In this document: positions 1 through 10,539 of the stretch, piece by piece
Layout of the letters: the number at the start of each line of letters is the position of its first letter
Numbering within the stretch: the stretch's first letter is position 1
DNA from: Gilichinskyi gelida
GTDB taxonomy: Bacteria; Acidobacteriota; Thermoanaerobaculia; Gp7-AA8
Assembly: GCA_038040385.1 (NCBI GenBank)
Contig: JBBPII010000014.1
Location: 105,073 to 169,072 of the forward strand
Direction: 5' to 3'
DNA: 64,000 bases
Notes under the pieces: model-generated
What the model was told of the DNA's origin: nothing
The model's database searches: none
What the model saw: only the letters and a program-made list of their open reading frames with translations
Position numbers and translations under genes: made by a program

Positions 1-1
1 C

Positions 2-2047
2 GGCGACGACGTCGCGCGCGCCACCGCGTCGACGCGCACCATCGCCGTGATCATGCCGAACACGCAGGGCATCCGCACCACCAACTCCAACGACTGGCAG
101 GGCTACCTGGTCAGCGTCGACCAGGTGGAAGCGCTGACCGGCTACGACTTCTTCGCCAACGTCTCCGACTCGGTGGAGAACGCGGTCGAGGCGGGCGTGA
201 ACGGCAACAATCCGCCGGGCGCCGCCAACCAGTCGATCGCCACCAACGAGGACACGGCGAAGACCTTCACCCTCGACGCGGTCAGCCCGACCAACGCGCC
301 GCTGACCTACACCATCACCACCGCTCCGTCGCACGGCGCGCTTTCCTGCACCGCCTCATGCACCTACACGCCGGCGCCCGACTTCAACGGCACCGACAGC
401 TTCAAGTACACCGCCAGCAACTCCTCCGGCACGTCCAACACCGCCACGGTCAGCATCACCGTGTTCGAAGTGAACGATCCGCCGACCGCGGCGAACGACG
501 TCAAATCGACCGATGAGGACACCACTCTCACCTTCGCCGCGTCCGACCTGACCTCCAACGACAGCGCCGGTCCGGCCAACGAGAGCGGCCAGTCGCTCAC
601 GGTCGTCTCGGTCAGCTCCACCGCCGACACGCACGGCAGCGTCTCGCTCGCCGGCGGCCAAGTGACCTACAGCCCCGCCGCGAACTACAACGGCCCGGCG
701 AGCTTCACCTACCACGTCTGCGACAACGGCATCACCGCCGGCCTGGCCGACGCAAAGTGCGCCGACGCCACGGTCAACGTCACCGTCAATCCGGTCAACG
801 ATCCTCCGACCGCCACCGTCAGCGCGCCGTCGACCTCTCCGGAGGGAACGGCCGTCACTGCCAGCGCCACCGCCAGCGATCCGGATTCGGGTGACTCGCT
901 CAGCTACGCCTGGAGCGTCACCAAGAACGGTTCGCCGTACGCCAGCGGCAGCGGCGCGTCCATCACCTTCACTCCCGACGACAACGGCTCGTACGTCGCC
1001 GCGGTGGTGGTCACCGACGGCAGCGGCGCCACCGCCGGCAGCTCGCAGACGGTCGCCGTCACCAACGTGGCGCCGGCCATCACCGCCGCCTCGCTCTCCT
1101 CGGCCTCGGTCGCCGAAAACGGCAGCGTCACGATCTCCGGCAGCTTCACCGATCCGGGCAGCGACGACACGCACGTGGTCACGGTGAACTGGAGCGACGG
1201 CGTTTCCACGAGCTCGCTGGTAAAGGGCGCCCGCACCTTCTCGCTCACCCATCAGTACCTCGACGACGCGCCGTCGGGGACGGCGTCCGACGCCTACGCG
1301 GTATCGGTGACGGTCTCCGACGACGACGGCGGCAACGGCTCGGCCGGCGCCGGCGTCACCGTGAACAACGTCGCGCCGCTGATCGCCTCCGTCACCGGTC
1401 CGACCGCGCCGATCGCCTTCGGCGGCGCCGCGTCGATCAGCTTCAACTACACCGACGCCGGCACGCTCGACACGCACACCGCGACCGTCACCTGGGGCGA
1501 CGCCTCGTCGTCGGCCGCCACCTGCGCCGCCGGCACCTGCACCGCCTCGCACACCTATGGCGCCGCGGGCGTGTACACCGTGGGCATCACTCTGACCGAT
1601 GATGACACCGGCACCGCCACGGCGACCTTCGCCGACGTCGTCGTCTACGACACCGACGGCGGCTTCGTCACCGGCGGCGGCTGGATCAACTCCGGCGGCA
1701 AGGGGAACGTCGGCTTCAACGTGAAGTATCAGGATCACGACGCCACCACCCCGTCGGGCAACCTCGAGTTCCAGATCCCCGGCGGCGGGAAGCTCAACTT
1801 CAAGAGCACCTCGTTCGACTGGCTGGTGATCACCGGCGCGAAGGCGCAGACCGCGGGCCACGGCACCGTCGACGGTGTCGCCGGCTACGCCTTCGTCTTC
1901 ACCGCCACCGACGGCAAGATGGCGGGCGACAAGATCGACAAGTTCCGCATCCGCATCACGAAGGAATCGACGAACACCGTCGTCTTCGACAACAGCGCCG
2001 CCGGCGCCGACGTCATGGGCGGCGGCAACATCACCATTCATCAGTAA
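2..2047 (+). CDS. Secreted DNA/RNA non-specific endonuclease with cadherin-like and PKD repeats (5' partial)
   Basis: The frame is open to the left window edge, so the N-terminus and the nuclease active site lie outside. The first ~55 visible residues (NDWQGYLVSVDQVEALTGYD, then a DFF segment) match the C-terminal end of Serratia-type DNA/RNA non-specific nucleases. Two cadherin-like/tandem-95 modules follow (YTPAPDFNGTDSFKY and YSPAANYNGPASFTY, each linked by VNDPPTA), then about three PKD-like modules, and a C-terminal ~125-residue domain starting GGFVTGGGWI that is typically seen at the ends of secreted repeat proteins. It is probably extracellular or surface-attached; nutrient scavenging or biofilm DNA turnover are possible roles. 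A strong terminator follows the stop codon. The domain order is seen directly, while the nuclease call rests on the tail of that domain only. Confidence 0.75.
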   Translation, partial: GDDVARATASTRTIAVIMPNTQGIRTTNSNDWQGYLVSVDQVEALTGYDFFANVSDSVENAVEAGVNGNNPPGAANQSIATNEDTAKTFTLDAVSPTNAPLTYTITTAPSHGALSCTASCTYTPAPDFNGTDSFKYTASNSSGTSNTATVSITVFEVNDPPTAANDVKSTDEDTTLTFAASDLTSNDSAGPANESGQSLTVVSVSSTADTHGSVSLAGGQVTYSPAANYNGPASFTYHVCDNGITAGLADAKCADATVNVTVNPVNDPPTATVSAPSTSPEGTAVTASATASDPDSGDSLSYAWSVTKNGSPYASGSGASITFTPDDNGSYVAAVVVTDGSGATAGSSQTVAVTNVAPAITAASLSSASVAENGSVTISGSFTDPGSDDTHVVTVNWSDGVSTSSLVKGARTFSLTHQYLDDAPSGTASDAYAVSVTVSDDDGGNGSAGAGVTVNNVAPLIASVTGPTAPIAFGGAASISFNYTDAGTLDTHTATVTWGDASSSAATCAAGTCTASHTYGAAGVYTVGITLTDDDTGTATATFADVVVYDTDGGFVTGGGWINSGGKGNVGFNVKYQDHDATTPSGNLEFQIPGGGKLNFKSTSFDWLVITGAKAQTAGHGTVDGVAGYAFVFTATDGKMAGDKIDKFRIRITKESTNTVVFDNSAAGADVMGGGNITIHQ

Positions 2048-2065
2048 CGATCGCGCACACCCTTT

Positions 2066-2103
2066 AAAATGGCCGCCATGTATCGCATGGCGGCCATTTT
2101 TTT
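2066..2103 (+). terminator. Strong intrinsic terminator of the nuclease gene
   Basis: A perfect 15-bp stem (2066-2080 with 2086-2100) closes a 5-base TATCG loop, and a run of seven T spans 2097-2103. It starts 19 bases after the stop codon of the upstream gene. The stem also contains the start codons of the broken TonB-receptor reading frame that follows, which is unusual. Confidence 0.93.
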
Positions 2104-2375
2104 GCTTCTCGCCACTCCGCTTCTCGCCCAACAGCGCCCAGAAGACCATCGGCGAAGTCACCCTCTTCGTCGAGGAGCAGCTCAAGGTCGAGGCGGCGAC
2201 CAAGACCGAGATCCCCATCTCCAAGGCGCCGAGCGCCGTCACCGTCATCACCGCCAAGCAGATCGAGGAGTCGGGCATGCACTCGGTGCCCGACCTGCTG
2301 CGCCTGGTCGCCGGCGTCAACGTCCGCTGGAACCCGATGACCCAGACCATCGACATCTCAGCGTCGAGGCTTTAG
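2087..2375 (+). pseudogene. TonB-dependent receptor remnant: signal peptide and part of the plug domain
   Basis: The ATG at 2087 (or 2078) encodes a signal peptide (MAAIFLLLATPLLAQ) inside the terminator stem. The frame then switches, and the next frame reads AQKTIGEVTLFVEEQLKVEA followed by PSAVTVITAKQIEESG and a VPDLLRLVAGVNV segment, the start of a TonB receptor plug. Homology stops near 2358 (IDISASRL, stop), where normal receptors continue into the plug core and a long beta-barrel. Only ~90 residues survive, with a frameshift just after the signal peptide, so this is a truncated relic. The boundary with the oppositely oriented glgP 3' end marks an old deletion junction. An assembly join cannot be excluded. 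Confidence 0.8.
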
Positions 2376-2412
2376 TTGCCGGTAGACCATCGGGAGAGAG
2401 TCAGCAGTCGTT

Positions 2413-2429
2413 CGCGAAGTGGCTTCGCG
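2413..2429 (-). terminator. Short hairpin between converging genes (possible weak terminator)
   Basis: A 7-bp stem (CGCGAAG/CTTCGCG, 3-base loop) lies 15 bases past the glgP stop codon. No T-run follows on the minus strand, so it would be a weak or Rho-assisted stop at best. Confidence 0.3.
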
Positions 2430-2443
2430 CGCGCGGGTGAGGA

Positions 2444-4933
2444 CTACTCCAGCGCCGAGTGCGCGAACGCGCCGATCACGGTGGGCTTGATGTTCCAGAT
2501 GTCGCGCGCATATTCGGTGATCGTCCGGTCCGAGGAGAACTTCCCCATCCGGGCGATGTTCAGCAGCGATTTGCGCGACCACTCCGTACGGTCGAGGTAG
2601 TTTTCGTCGACGCGGCGCTGGGTGTCGATGTACGGCTGGAGGTCGGCGAGGTGGACGTACTCGTCGCGCGCGCTGGTGAGCTTGGCCACGATGGGGCGGA
2701 AGATGTCCTTGTCGCCGCGCGAGAAGTGGCCGGCGGCGATGGTGTCGACCACGCGGCGGATGGCGCGGTTGGCGAGGTACTCCTCGGGGCGGTAAGTCGG
2801 CAGCAGCGCCGCCACCTCCTCGGCGCGGAGCCCGAAGATGAAGATGTTCTCCTCGCCGACCTCGTCGCGGATCTCGATGTTGGCGCCGTCGAGGGTGCCG
2901 ATGGTCAGCGCGCCGTTGAGGGCGAGCTTCATGTTGCCCGTCCCCGACGCCTCCTTCCCCGCGGTCGAGATCTGCTCGCTCAGCTCCGCCGCCGGCATGA
3001 TGGCCTCGGCCAGGGTGACGCGATAGTCCGGCAGGAACACCACGCGCAGCCACTCCCGCGTCTTCGGATCGGCGTTGACCACCTCGGCCACCGAGTGAAT
3101 CAGCTTGATGATCAGCTTGGCCTGGAAGTAACCCGGTGCCGCCTTCCCCGCGAAATAGAACGTTCGCGGCACGAGCGGCATCTCGCCGTCCTCCACGATC
3201 TGCCAATAGCGGTGGACGATGTGCAGCACGTTGAGGAGCTGCCGCTTGTACTCGTGCATCCGCTTGACTTGCACGTCGAACAGCGACGCGGGATCGACGA
3301 TGATGCCGGTGATCTCCTTGGTCAAGGCCGCCAATGCGAGCTTGTTGCGGTCCTTCACCGCATCGAGGCGCTCCAGGAGCGACGCGTCGTCGACGAACAG
3401 CTCCAGCCGCCGCAGCTCGTCGAGATCGCGGATCCAGCCGTCGCCGACGGCCTTGGTGATCAGCGACGCCAGCGAGCGGTTCGCGTGCAGCAGCCAGCGC
3501 CGAGGCGTCACGCCGTTCGTCTTGTTGTTGAAGCGCTCGGGATAGAGGCGGTAGAAATCGGGCGCCAGCGCCGTCTTCACCAGCTCGGAGTGCAGCGCGG
3601 CGACGCCGTTGACCGAGTGGCTGCCGGCCATGGCCAGGTTCGCCATCCGCACGTTGCGCCGCTCGCCGCTCTCGAAGATCGACACCCGCTCCTGCATGGC
3701 CGGCTCGCCCGGAAAACGGCGCTCCACTTCCGCCAGCAGGCGGCGGTTGATCTCGCCGACGATCTGCATGTGGCGCGGCAGCACCCGCTCCATCATGTCC
3801 ACCGGCCAGCGCTCCAGCGCCTCGGGCAGCAGGGTGTGATTGGTGTAGCCGCAGGTGGCCACCGTCAGCGCCCATGCCGTTTCCCAGGGAATGTCGTACT
3901 CGTCGATGAGGACGCGCATCAGCTCGACCACGGCAAGCGCCGGGTGCGTGTCGTTCATCTGGATGGCGACCTTCGACGCGAACTCGTCGAAGCTGTCGTG
4001 CGTCTCGCGGTAGCGCTTGATGATGTCGCGCACCGAACAGGCCACCAGGAAGTACTCCTGCAGCAGGCGCAGCTCGCGCCCGCGATCGATGACGTCCGAC
4101 GGATAGAGGATCTTCGAGATGGCCTCGGTGTTGATTTTGTGCTGCACCGCGGCGATGTAGTCGCCGGCATTGAAGATGCCGATGTCGAATTCGTCCGAGG
4201 AGCGCGCGGTGAAGAGCCGCAGCACGTTCACGGTGCGGCCGCCGAAGCCGACGATCGGCATGTCGTACGGCACGCCGACGATCACCTTGTAGTCCACCCA
4301 CGCCGGTTTGTAGACGCCGCCGATCGTGGTGTGGGCGAGGCTGCCGTAGACCGGGACGACCACGGCGTCGTCGGAGCGCTCGATCAGCCACGGCGAGCCG
4401 CCGTCGTCGAGCCAGTGGTCGGGCTTCTCGTGCTGGAAGCCGTTGACGAACGTCTGGCGGAAGAGCCCGAACTCGTAGTTGATGCCGTAACCGAAGCCGG
4501 GGTAGTCGAGCGAGGCCAACGAGTCGAGGAAGCAGGCGGCGAGGCGTCCCAGACCGCCGTTGCCGAGGGCGGCGTCGTGCTCGAGCGACTGGAGCTCCTC
4601 GAGATCGACTCCCAGCTCGCCGATGATGGCCTTCGCGTCGTCGTAGAGGCCGAGATTGGTGAGGTTGTTCCCGAGGGCGCGGCCCATGAGGAACTCCATG
4701 GAGAGGTAGTAGAGGCGCTTGGCGTCCTGCTCGCGGTAGCGGCGCTCGCTGTCGCGCATGGCGTCGAGCGCCGGGCGGCGGACGGAAACCGAGAGCGCGT
4801 GGAGCCGCTCGCGCATCGTCGCTTCCTGCCAAACCCGCCCGCGCCCCCATCGCAGGAAAGCCTCGATGCCCTCGCGAAGGTGGACGAAACTATGCGCCGT
4901 TCCGGCGGCCTGGGAGGTGGGAGCGGGACGCAT
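2444..4933 (-). CDS. glgP: Glycogen/starch phosphorylase
   Basis: Glycosyltransferase-35 alpha-glucan phosphorylase releasing glucose-1-phosphate from glycogen or maltodextrin in the cytoplasm. The 829 residues match the usual ~800-840. The N-terminal RLYYLSMEFLMGRALGNNL block, the ALGNGGLGRLAACFLDSLA block and the PLP-lysine block GTGNMKLALNGALTIGTLDG are all present. An in-frame start at 5401 exists, but its extra 156 residues lie over the upstream secreted-protein gene and lack phosphorylase similarity. The ATG at 4933 overlaps the stop of that upstream gene by one base (TGATG), suggesting translational coupling. No other glycogen genes are adjacent. Confidence 0.96.
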   Translation of the reverse strand: MRPAPTSQAAGTAHSFVHLREGIEAFLRWGRGRVWQEATMRERLHALSVSVRRPALDAMRDSERRYREQDAKRLYYLSMEFLMGRALGNNLTNLGLYDDAKAIIGELGVDLEELQSLEHDAALGNGGLGRLAACFLDSLASLDYPGFGYGINYEFGLFRQTFVNGFQHEKPDHWLDDGGSPWLIERSDDAVVVPVYGSLAHTTIGGVYKPAWVDYKVIVGVPYDMPIVGFGGRTVNVLRLFTARSSDEFDIGIFNAGDYIAAVQHKINTEAISKILYPSDVIDRGRELRLLQEYFLVACSVRDIIKRYRETHDSFDEFASKVAIQMNDTHPALAVVELMRVLIDEYDIPWETAWALTVATCGYTNHTLLPEALERWPVDMMERVLPRHMQIVGEINRRLLAEVERRFPGEPAMQERVSIFESGERRNVRMANLAMAGSHSVNGVAALHSELVKTALAPDFYRLYPERFNNKTNGVTPRRWLLHANRSLASLITKAVGDGWIRDLDELRRLELFVDDASLLERLDAVKDRNKLALAALTKEITGIIVDPASLFDVQVKRMHEYKRQLLNVLHIVHRYWQIVEDGEMPLVPRTFYFAGKAAPGYFQAKLIIKLIHSVAEVVNADPKTREWLRVVFLPDYRVTLAEAIMPAAELSEQISTAGKEASGTGNMKLALNGALTIGTLDGANIEIRDEVGEENIFIFGLRAEEVAALLPTYRPEEYLANRAIRRVVDTIAAGHFSRGDKDIFRPIVAKLTSARDEYVHLADLQPYIDTQRRVDENYLDRTEWSRKSLLNIARMGKFSSDRTITEYARDIWNIKPTVIGAFAHSALE

Positions 4934-5409
4934 CACTTGAAGAAGAGGAGGTAGCCGCTCCCCGCGCGGCACGCGCCGAGGAATGTCTTCGGGTGCTGGG
5001 CGCGGATGCGCGTGGCGACGTTCTCCTTGGACAGATCGGGCGAGGCGACGACCATGTGCTCGATGGCGCCAGTGGTCCGCATGAAGATGAACAGTGTCTT
5101 CTCCGCGGCTCCGCGTGGGATTACTCCGATCAGCGCGCGGCGGCTCTTCGCCTGCTGCTTCAGCCACGTCGCCGCCTGCGCGTCGCTGACCAGCGTGGCC
5201 TCGACGACGTCGTAGGTGTCGGCGGCGGGCGGGGCGGTGGTTGTCGCTACGGTCGTGGGGACCGGTGCGGGTGTTGGAGCGGGCGCAGGTCGCGGCGCCG
5301 GGGTTGGAGCGGGCGGCGGCGATCCCACCGGCGCCGGATAGGGCGGCGTCTGCCCGATCGCGGCGCCGGCGAGCAGAACGAAGGCAAGTGAAATCAGGCA
5401 ATAACGCAT
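4933..5409 (-). CDS. Small secreted protein with proline-rich linker
   Basis: The 158-residue product has a clear signal peptide (MRYCLISLAFVLLAGAAIGQ), a ~45-residue Pro/Ala linker (PAPTPAPRPAPAP-type), and a compact ~90-residue C-terminal domain (from DTYDVVEATLVSD to a GYLLFFK end). No family is recognised. It precedes glgP with a one-base overlap, so the two are probably co-transcribed, but a functional link is not evident. It faces the DASS transporter gene divergently across ~39 bases, so both promoters must be compact. Confidence 0.75.
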   Translation of the reverse strand: MRYCLISLAFVLLAGAAIGQTPPYPAPVGSPPPAPTPAPRPAPAPTPAPVPTTVATTTAPPAADTYDVVEATLVSDAQAATWLKQQAKSRRALIGVIPRGAAEKTLFIFMRTTGAIEHMVVASPDLSKENVATRIRAQHPKTFLGACRAGSGYLLFFK

Positions 5410-5448
5410 GACCCGATTCTATCCGAGCGACGCTACACTCTCACCCGA

Positions 5449-6960
5449 ATGGCGGGGATTGCCGCGGGAGTGTCATTGCGCCGGCTGGCAATCTGCGTCG
5501 GCGTCTCGGCCGCCATCCTCCTCATCCCCGCCACCGCGGGCTTCACACCGACCATTCGCCTCACCGCCGCCATCGGCTTGCTGATGGCGCTGCTCTGGCT
5601 GACCGAGGCGATGCCGCTCGGTCTGACGGCGCTCGCGCCGCTGGTCCTCTTTCCGCTCGCCGGCGTCACCTCCATGGAGAAGGCCGCCGCGCCGTACGCC
5701 AACTCCGCGGTGTTCCTCTTCATGGGCGGCTTCCTGGTGGCGGCGACCTTCGAGCGATGGGGCCTGCACCTCCGCCTGGCGTACTTCGCGCTGCGCCGCA
5801 TCGGCACGCGGCCGCGCCGCGTGATCCTGGCGGTCATGCTGGTGACGGGATTCCTGTCGATGTGGATCTCGAACACGGCGACGACGCTGATGATGACGCC
5901 GATCGCCATCGCCATCGCCACCGGCCTCGCCGGCGTGGGACGGTCGGTAACCTCATCGGGCCGCCCCGACAGCGCCGCGCGCGCCGGCGAAGCGATGCTC
6001 CTCGGCGTGGCCTACGCCGCCTCCCTCGGCGGCATCGGCACGCCGATCGGCACGCCGACGAATCTCATCTTCTTCGGCGCGGTGCGGGAGCTGTTCCCCG
6101 CGGCGAAGGCCGTCTCGTTCGCGCAGTGGATGGTCTTCGGCGTCATCTACCTGGTCATCCTCCTGCCGGTCTGCTGGCTGATCGTCATCACCACCAGCCG
6201 CGTCGGCAAGGGCGGCACGGTCACCATCGAGGAGCTGGGCCTCAAACATCCCGGCCCCATGAGCCGCGCCGAGAAAACGGCGCTGGCGCTCTGCTGCGCG
6301 ACGGCGCTGCTCTGGGTCTTCCGCGCCGACATCGAGCTCGGATCGATGCACGTCCCCGGCTGGTCGTCGCTGCTGCCGAATCCGAAGTCGATCAATGACG
6401 CGACGGTGGCCGTCATCATGGCTTTCGCCGCGTTCCTCATCCCGGTCTCGAAAGAGCAGCGCCTGCTGGAGTGGGAGGAGTTCTCGCGCATCCCGTGGGA
6501 CGTGCTGATCCTCTTCGGCGGCGGCTTCGCGCTGGCGGACACGCTCGAGTCGAGCGGATTCTCCAAGTGGGCGGGCGCGCGGCTCTCGTTCCTCGGCGGG
6601 TGGCCGCCGGTGCTGATGATCATCGTGGTTTGCATCGTGGTGACCGCGCTGTCGGAGATCGCCTCGAACGTGGCCACGGCGACGACGATGATGCCGATCG
6701 CGGCGGCGCTGGCGACGTCCATCGGCGTGCATCCCTTCATGCTGATGCTGCCGGCGGTGCTCGCCGCCTCGTCGGGATTCATGCTGCCGGTGGCCACGGC
6801 GCCGAACACCATCGTCTACGGGACCGGCTACATCCGCGTACGCGCCATGTCGCGCGCCGGCATCCTGCTGGACCTCGCCGCAGCGGTGGTCATCACCGTC
6901 CTGATGTTCACGGTGATTCCGTGGGTGCTGGAGATCAACCTGCTGCAGCCGCTGAAGTGA
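5449..6960 (+). CDS. DASS/SLC13-family anion:sodium symporter
   Basis: A 503-residue polytopic inner-membrane protein of the divalent anion:Na+ symporter family (dicarboxylates, sulfate and similar substrates). Family hallmarks are the LLWLTEAMPLGLTALAPLVLFP segment and two inverted-repeat signature loops: SMWISNTATTLMMTPIA near residue 140 and SEIASNVATATTMMPIA near 405, each carrying the Ser-Asn-Thr/Val substrate and sodium motif. About 11-13 hydrophobic segments are visible. The substrate cannot be assigned. Its 3' end overlaps the tail of the convergent small membrane-protein gene by 26 bases. Confidence 0.9.
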   Translation: MAGIAAGVSLRRLAICVGVSAAILLIPATAGFTPTIRLTAAIGLLMALLWLTEAMPLGLTALAPLVLFPLAGVTSMEKAAAPYANSAVFLFMGGFLVAATFERWGLHLRLAYFALRRIGTRPRRVILAVMLVTGFLSMWISNTATTLMMTPIAIAIATGLAGVGRSVTSSGRPDSAARAGEAMLLGVAYAASLGGIGTPIGTPTNLIFFGAVRELFPAAKAVSFAQWMVFGVIYLVILLPVCWLIVITTSRVGKGGTVTIEELGLKHPGPMSRAEKTALALCCATALLWVFRADIELGSMHVPGWSSLLPNPKSINDATVAVIMAFAAFLIPVSKEQRLLEWEEFSRIPWDVLILFGGGFALADTLESSGFSKWAGARLSFLGGWPPVLMIIVVCIVVTALSEIASNVATATTMMPIAAALATSIGVHPFMLMLPAVLAASSGFMLPVATAPNTIVYGTGYIRVRAMSRAGILLDLAAAVVITVLMFTVIPWVLEINLLQPLK

Positions 6961-7344
6961 TCAGAAAAACATAGATGCCGGCCGTGATGACGCCCGAGAG
7001 CGTCACGGTCCAGAGCAGCCAGTCGAAGCCATACCGGCGGCGATACTGGCGAACGAGATTCACGATCCCACCGATCCGCAAGGTGCTCGCGCCCAACGTG
7101 CCGAGCGATGCCGTGCGCACCTCCTTCGGCAGCCTGAAATAGAACGCCATCAGCGACGTCCAGCAGAGCAGCGGACCTGCGATGATCAGCCAGCAGCCGG
7201 GAAGGTGGGCAAACTCGATGAGCGCGCGAGGGTTCCTGCGAAATCCTTCGAACAGCGTGATGCCGACGAACGGGATGAAGAAGGCGGCGATGAAGAGCGC
7301 GATGACGACGTAAGCGATGACGCGGATCGCCCGTTCGAATGCGG

Positions 7345-7348
<4 letters not shown>
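6935..7348 (-). CDS. Small membrane protein of unknown function
   Basis: A 137-residue protein with hydrophobic segments near residues 8-32, 50-72 and 112-132 and a basic patch between them (RQYRRRYGFDW). No family was recognised. Its ATG overlaps the kbl stop by four bases (ATGA), so it is the third gene of a CDO-kbl-membrane protein operon. It ends 26 bases inside the convergent transporter gene. Confidence 0.7.
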
Positions 7349-8531
<1,183 letters not shown>

Positions 8532-8532
<1 letters not shown>

Positions 8533-9164
8533 CACTCGTTGTTGTACTTCAGCTCCCGGCGAAAACACCGCTGGCCTTCGATGTCGAACACCACACACGA
8601 GTCGATGGGGCGGGAGTAGACGTGCATGCTGACGGCGCGCTCGTTCCACTCGTCGAGGTTCTTGATGCGGTGGATGGTCTGGGTCTTGTCGACGGTGTTC
8701 AGCGGACCGCCCGGGACGCAGAGCTCCGTACCGAGATGCTTCATCTCGATGCGGGTGGCGCCGGCGAGGCAGTCCATCCCCACCACCTGCTGGTTCTCGG
8801 GACGGTTACAGTCGATCTTGCGGAAGTTTTCCACCACCAGCTTCCCCTCGATCATGGTCATCCATCCGAGCTGCCCGTTGTGGGTGTGCAGCGGCGTGAC
8901 CGCGCCGATTGGCCAGCAGATCACCATCACCTCGATCATCTCGTTTCGGAAGACTTTGTTGCGGGTGTGGCGGTCGGGGAGCCACTGCTTGAAGCGCTCG
9001 AGATCGGCGGCGTCGATCCCGTAGGTGCAGAGGTAATCGTAGATCGTCTGCTTGGTGATCACGCCGCGCGAGAGCTCGCGAACGCCGTCGACGAACTGTT
9101 CGACTGGCACGGGCGCGGGCGCGTAGATCAAGGGGGGGGCGGCTACCGACTTCTGCATGTCCAT
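8532..9164 (-). CDS. Cysteine dioxygenase family protein
   Basis: A 210-residue cupin of the type I cysteine dioxygenase family, oxidising cysteine to cysteine sulfinate with non-haem Fe(II). The iron ligands are visible as the HxH pair in ICWPIGAVTPLHTHNGQLGW and the third histidine in ERAVSMHVYSRPIDSC, the latter closely resembling the eukaryotic CDO block. The position of the mammalian cross-link cysteine is glycine (QLGW), as in many bacterial enzymes. It is the first gene of an overlapping unit with kbl. The purA gene diverges from it across 85 bases, which must hold both promoters. Confidence 0.87.
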
Positions 9165-9249
9165 CGTGCGGCTCCTGCGATCGTCGGAACTATAGTCCGC
9201 GCCGTCACTTCGAGCAATTTCCGAGCCGCCATGCTAGTCTCCGCGCGCC

Positions 9250-10539
9250 ATGAAAAACCTCGCCGTCATCGGCGCACAATGGGGCGATGAGGGCAAGGGA
9301 AAAATCGTCGATCTCCTCTGCGAGGACTTCGATGTGGTGGCCCGTTACCAGGGCGGCCACAACGCTGGCCACACCGTCAAATTCGGGGAAAAACACTTCT
9401 CGCTGAGGCTCATCCCCTCCGGCATTCTCCACCCCGGCAAGCTCTGCATTCTCGGCAACGGAATGGTCATCGATCCCGAGGCCCTGCTCGAGGAGATTGA
9501 ACAGCTCCGCGGCCTCGGCGTGGCCATCGACAGCAACCTCAAGATCAGCGACACCGCGCACGTCATCCTCCCCTACCACCGCGCGCTCGACCTGGCGCGC
9601 GAGGAGGCGGCCGGGGCGGCAAAGATCGGCACCACCGGCCGCGGCATCGGCCCGGCGTACGAGACCAAGGTCAGCCGCTACGGGATTCGCGTCGGCGACC
9701 TGCTCGATCCCGACTTGCTGCGCGACAAGATCGAGTTCGCATGCGCGGAGAAGAACCCGGTTCTGCAGGGCGTCTATGGCAAGCCGGCGTTCGATCCGAA
9801 GAAACTCTACGACGACTACACGCGCTTCGGTGAAGTGCTCGCCGACCGCATCACCAACGGCACGGTGCTGATCAACGATCTAATCCGCGCCGGCAAGCGC
9901 GTGATGTTCGAAGGGGCGCAGGGGACGCTGCTGGACATCGACCACGGCACGTACCCGTTCGTGACCTCGTCCAACACCGTGGTCGGCGGAATCTGCACCG
10001 GGCTGGGGGTCGCGCCGAAGCACATCCACCGCGTGGCCGGCGTGGCGAAGGCGTACACCACGCGCGTCGGCGGCGGCGCGTTTCCCACGGAGCTCGACGG
10101 CGCGCACGGCGAGCATCTGCGCAAGCGCGGCAACGAGTTCGGGACCGTGACCGGACGCCCCCGCCGCACCGGCTGGCTGGACCTTGCCGTGCTGCGGACG
10201 GCGGCGATGCTCAACGGGATCGACGCCGTCGCGCTGACGAAGATCGACGTCCTCGACGAGTTCGAGGAGATCCCGGTTTGCACCGAGTACAGCGTGCGCG
10301 GCGAGCGCTGGCGGACGTTCCCGGCATTTGCCGTCGCCCATCACGACTTCAAGCCCGTCTACCGGACGTTCAAGGGGTGGAAGTCGCCGACGGTGGGGAT
10401 CACGTCGTATGACGATCTCCCCGCCGCGGCGAAGGACTACATCGCGTTCATCGCGGACGAGATGGAGTGCGCGATCGAGATCATTTCGACGGGACCGCGG
10501 CGGGAGGAGACGATCGTAGGCGGGCATACATTCGCTTGA
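9250..10539 (+). CDS. purA: Adenylosuccinate synthetase
   Basis: Catalyses GTP-dependent condensation of IMP and aspartate, the first committed step to AMP. The 429 residues are full length. The GTP-binding N-terminus (GAQWGDEGKGKIVDLL), the IMP-binding GGHNAGHTVKF block, the GTTGRGIGPAYETKVSR block and the GRPRRTGWLDL block are all present. It is a single-gene unit; its 3' end overlaps the tail of the convergent secreted-protein gene by 59 bases. Confidence 0.98.
   Translation: MKNLAVIGAQWGDEGKGKIVDLLCEDFDVVARYQGGHNAGHTVKFGEKHFSLRLIPSGILHPGKLCILGNGMVIDPEALLEEIEQLRGLGVAIDSNLKISDTAHVILPYHRALDLAREEAAGAAKIGTTGRGIGPAYETKVSRYGIRVGDLLDPDLLRDKIEFACAEKNPVLQGVYGKPAFDPKKLYDDYTRFGEVLADRITNGTVLINDLIRAGKRVMFEGAQGTLLDIDHGTYPFVTSSNTVVGGICTGLGVAPKHIHRVAGVAKAYTTRVGGGAFPTELDGAHGEHLRKRGNEFGTVTGRPRRTGWLDLAVLRTAAMLNGIDAVALTKIDVLDEFEEIPVCTEYSVRGERWRTFPAFAVAHHDFKPVYRTFKGWKSPTVGITSYDDLPAAAKDYIAFIADEMECAIEIISTGPRREETIVGGHTFA

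Noticed and set aside
4934..5401. N-terminal extension of glycogen phosphorylase to 985 residues
   Set aside because: The extra residues are basic and low-complexity with no phosphorylase similarity and lie over a gene with a clean signal peptide. ATG 4933 gives the normal family length.
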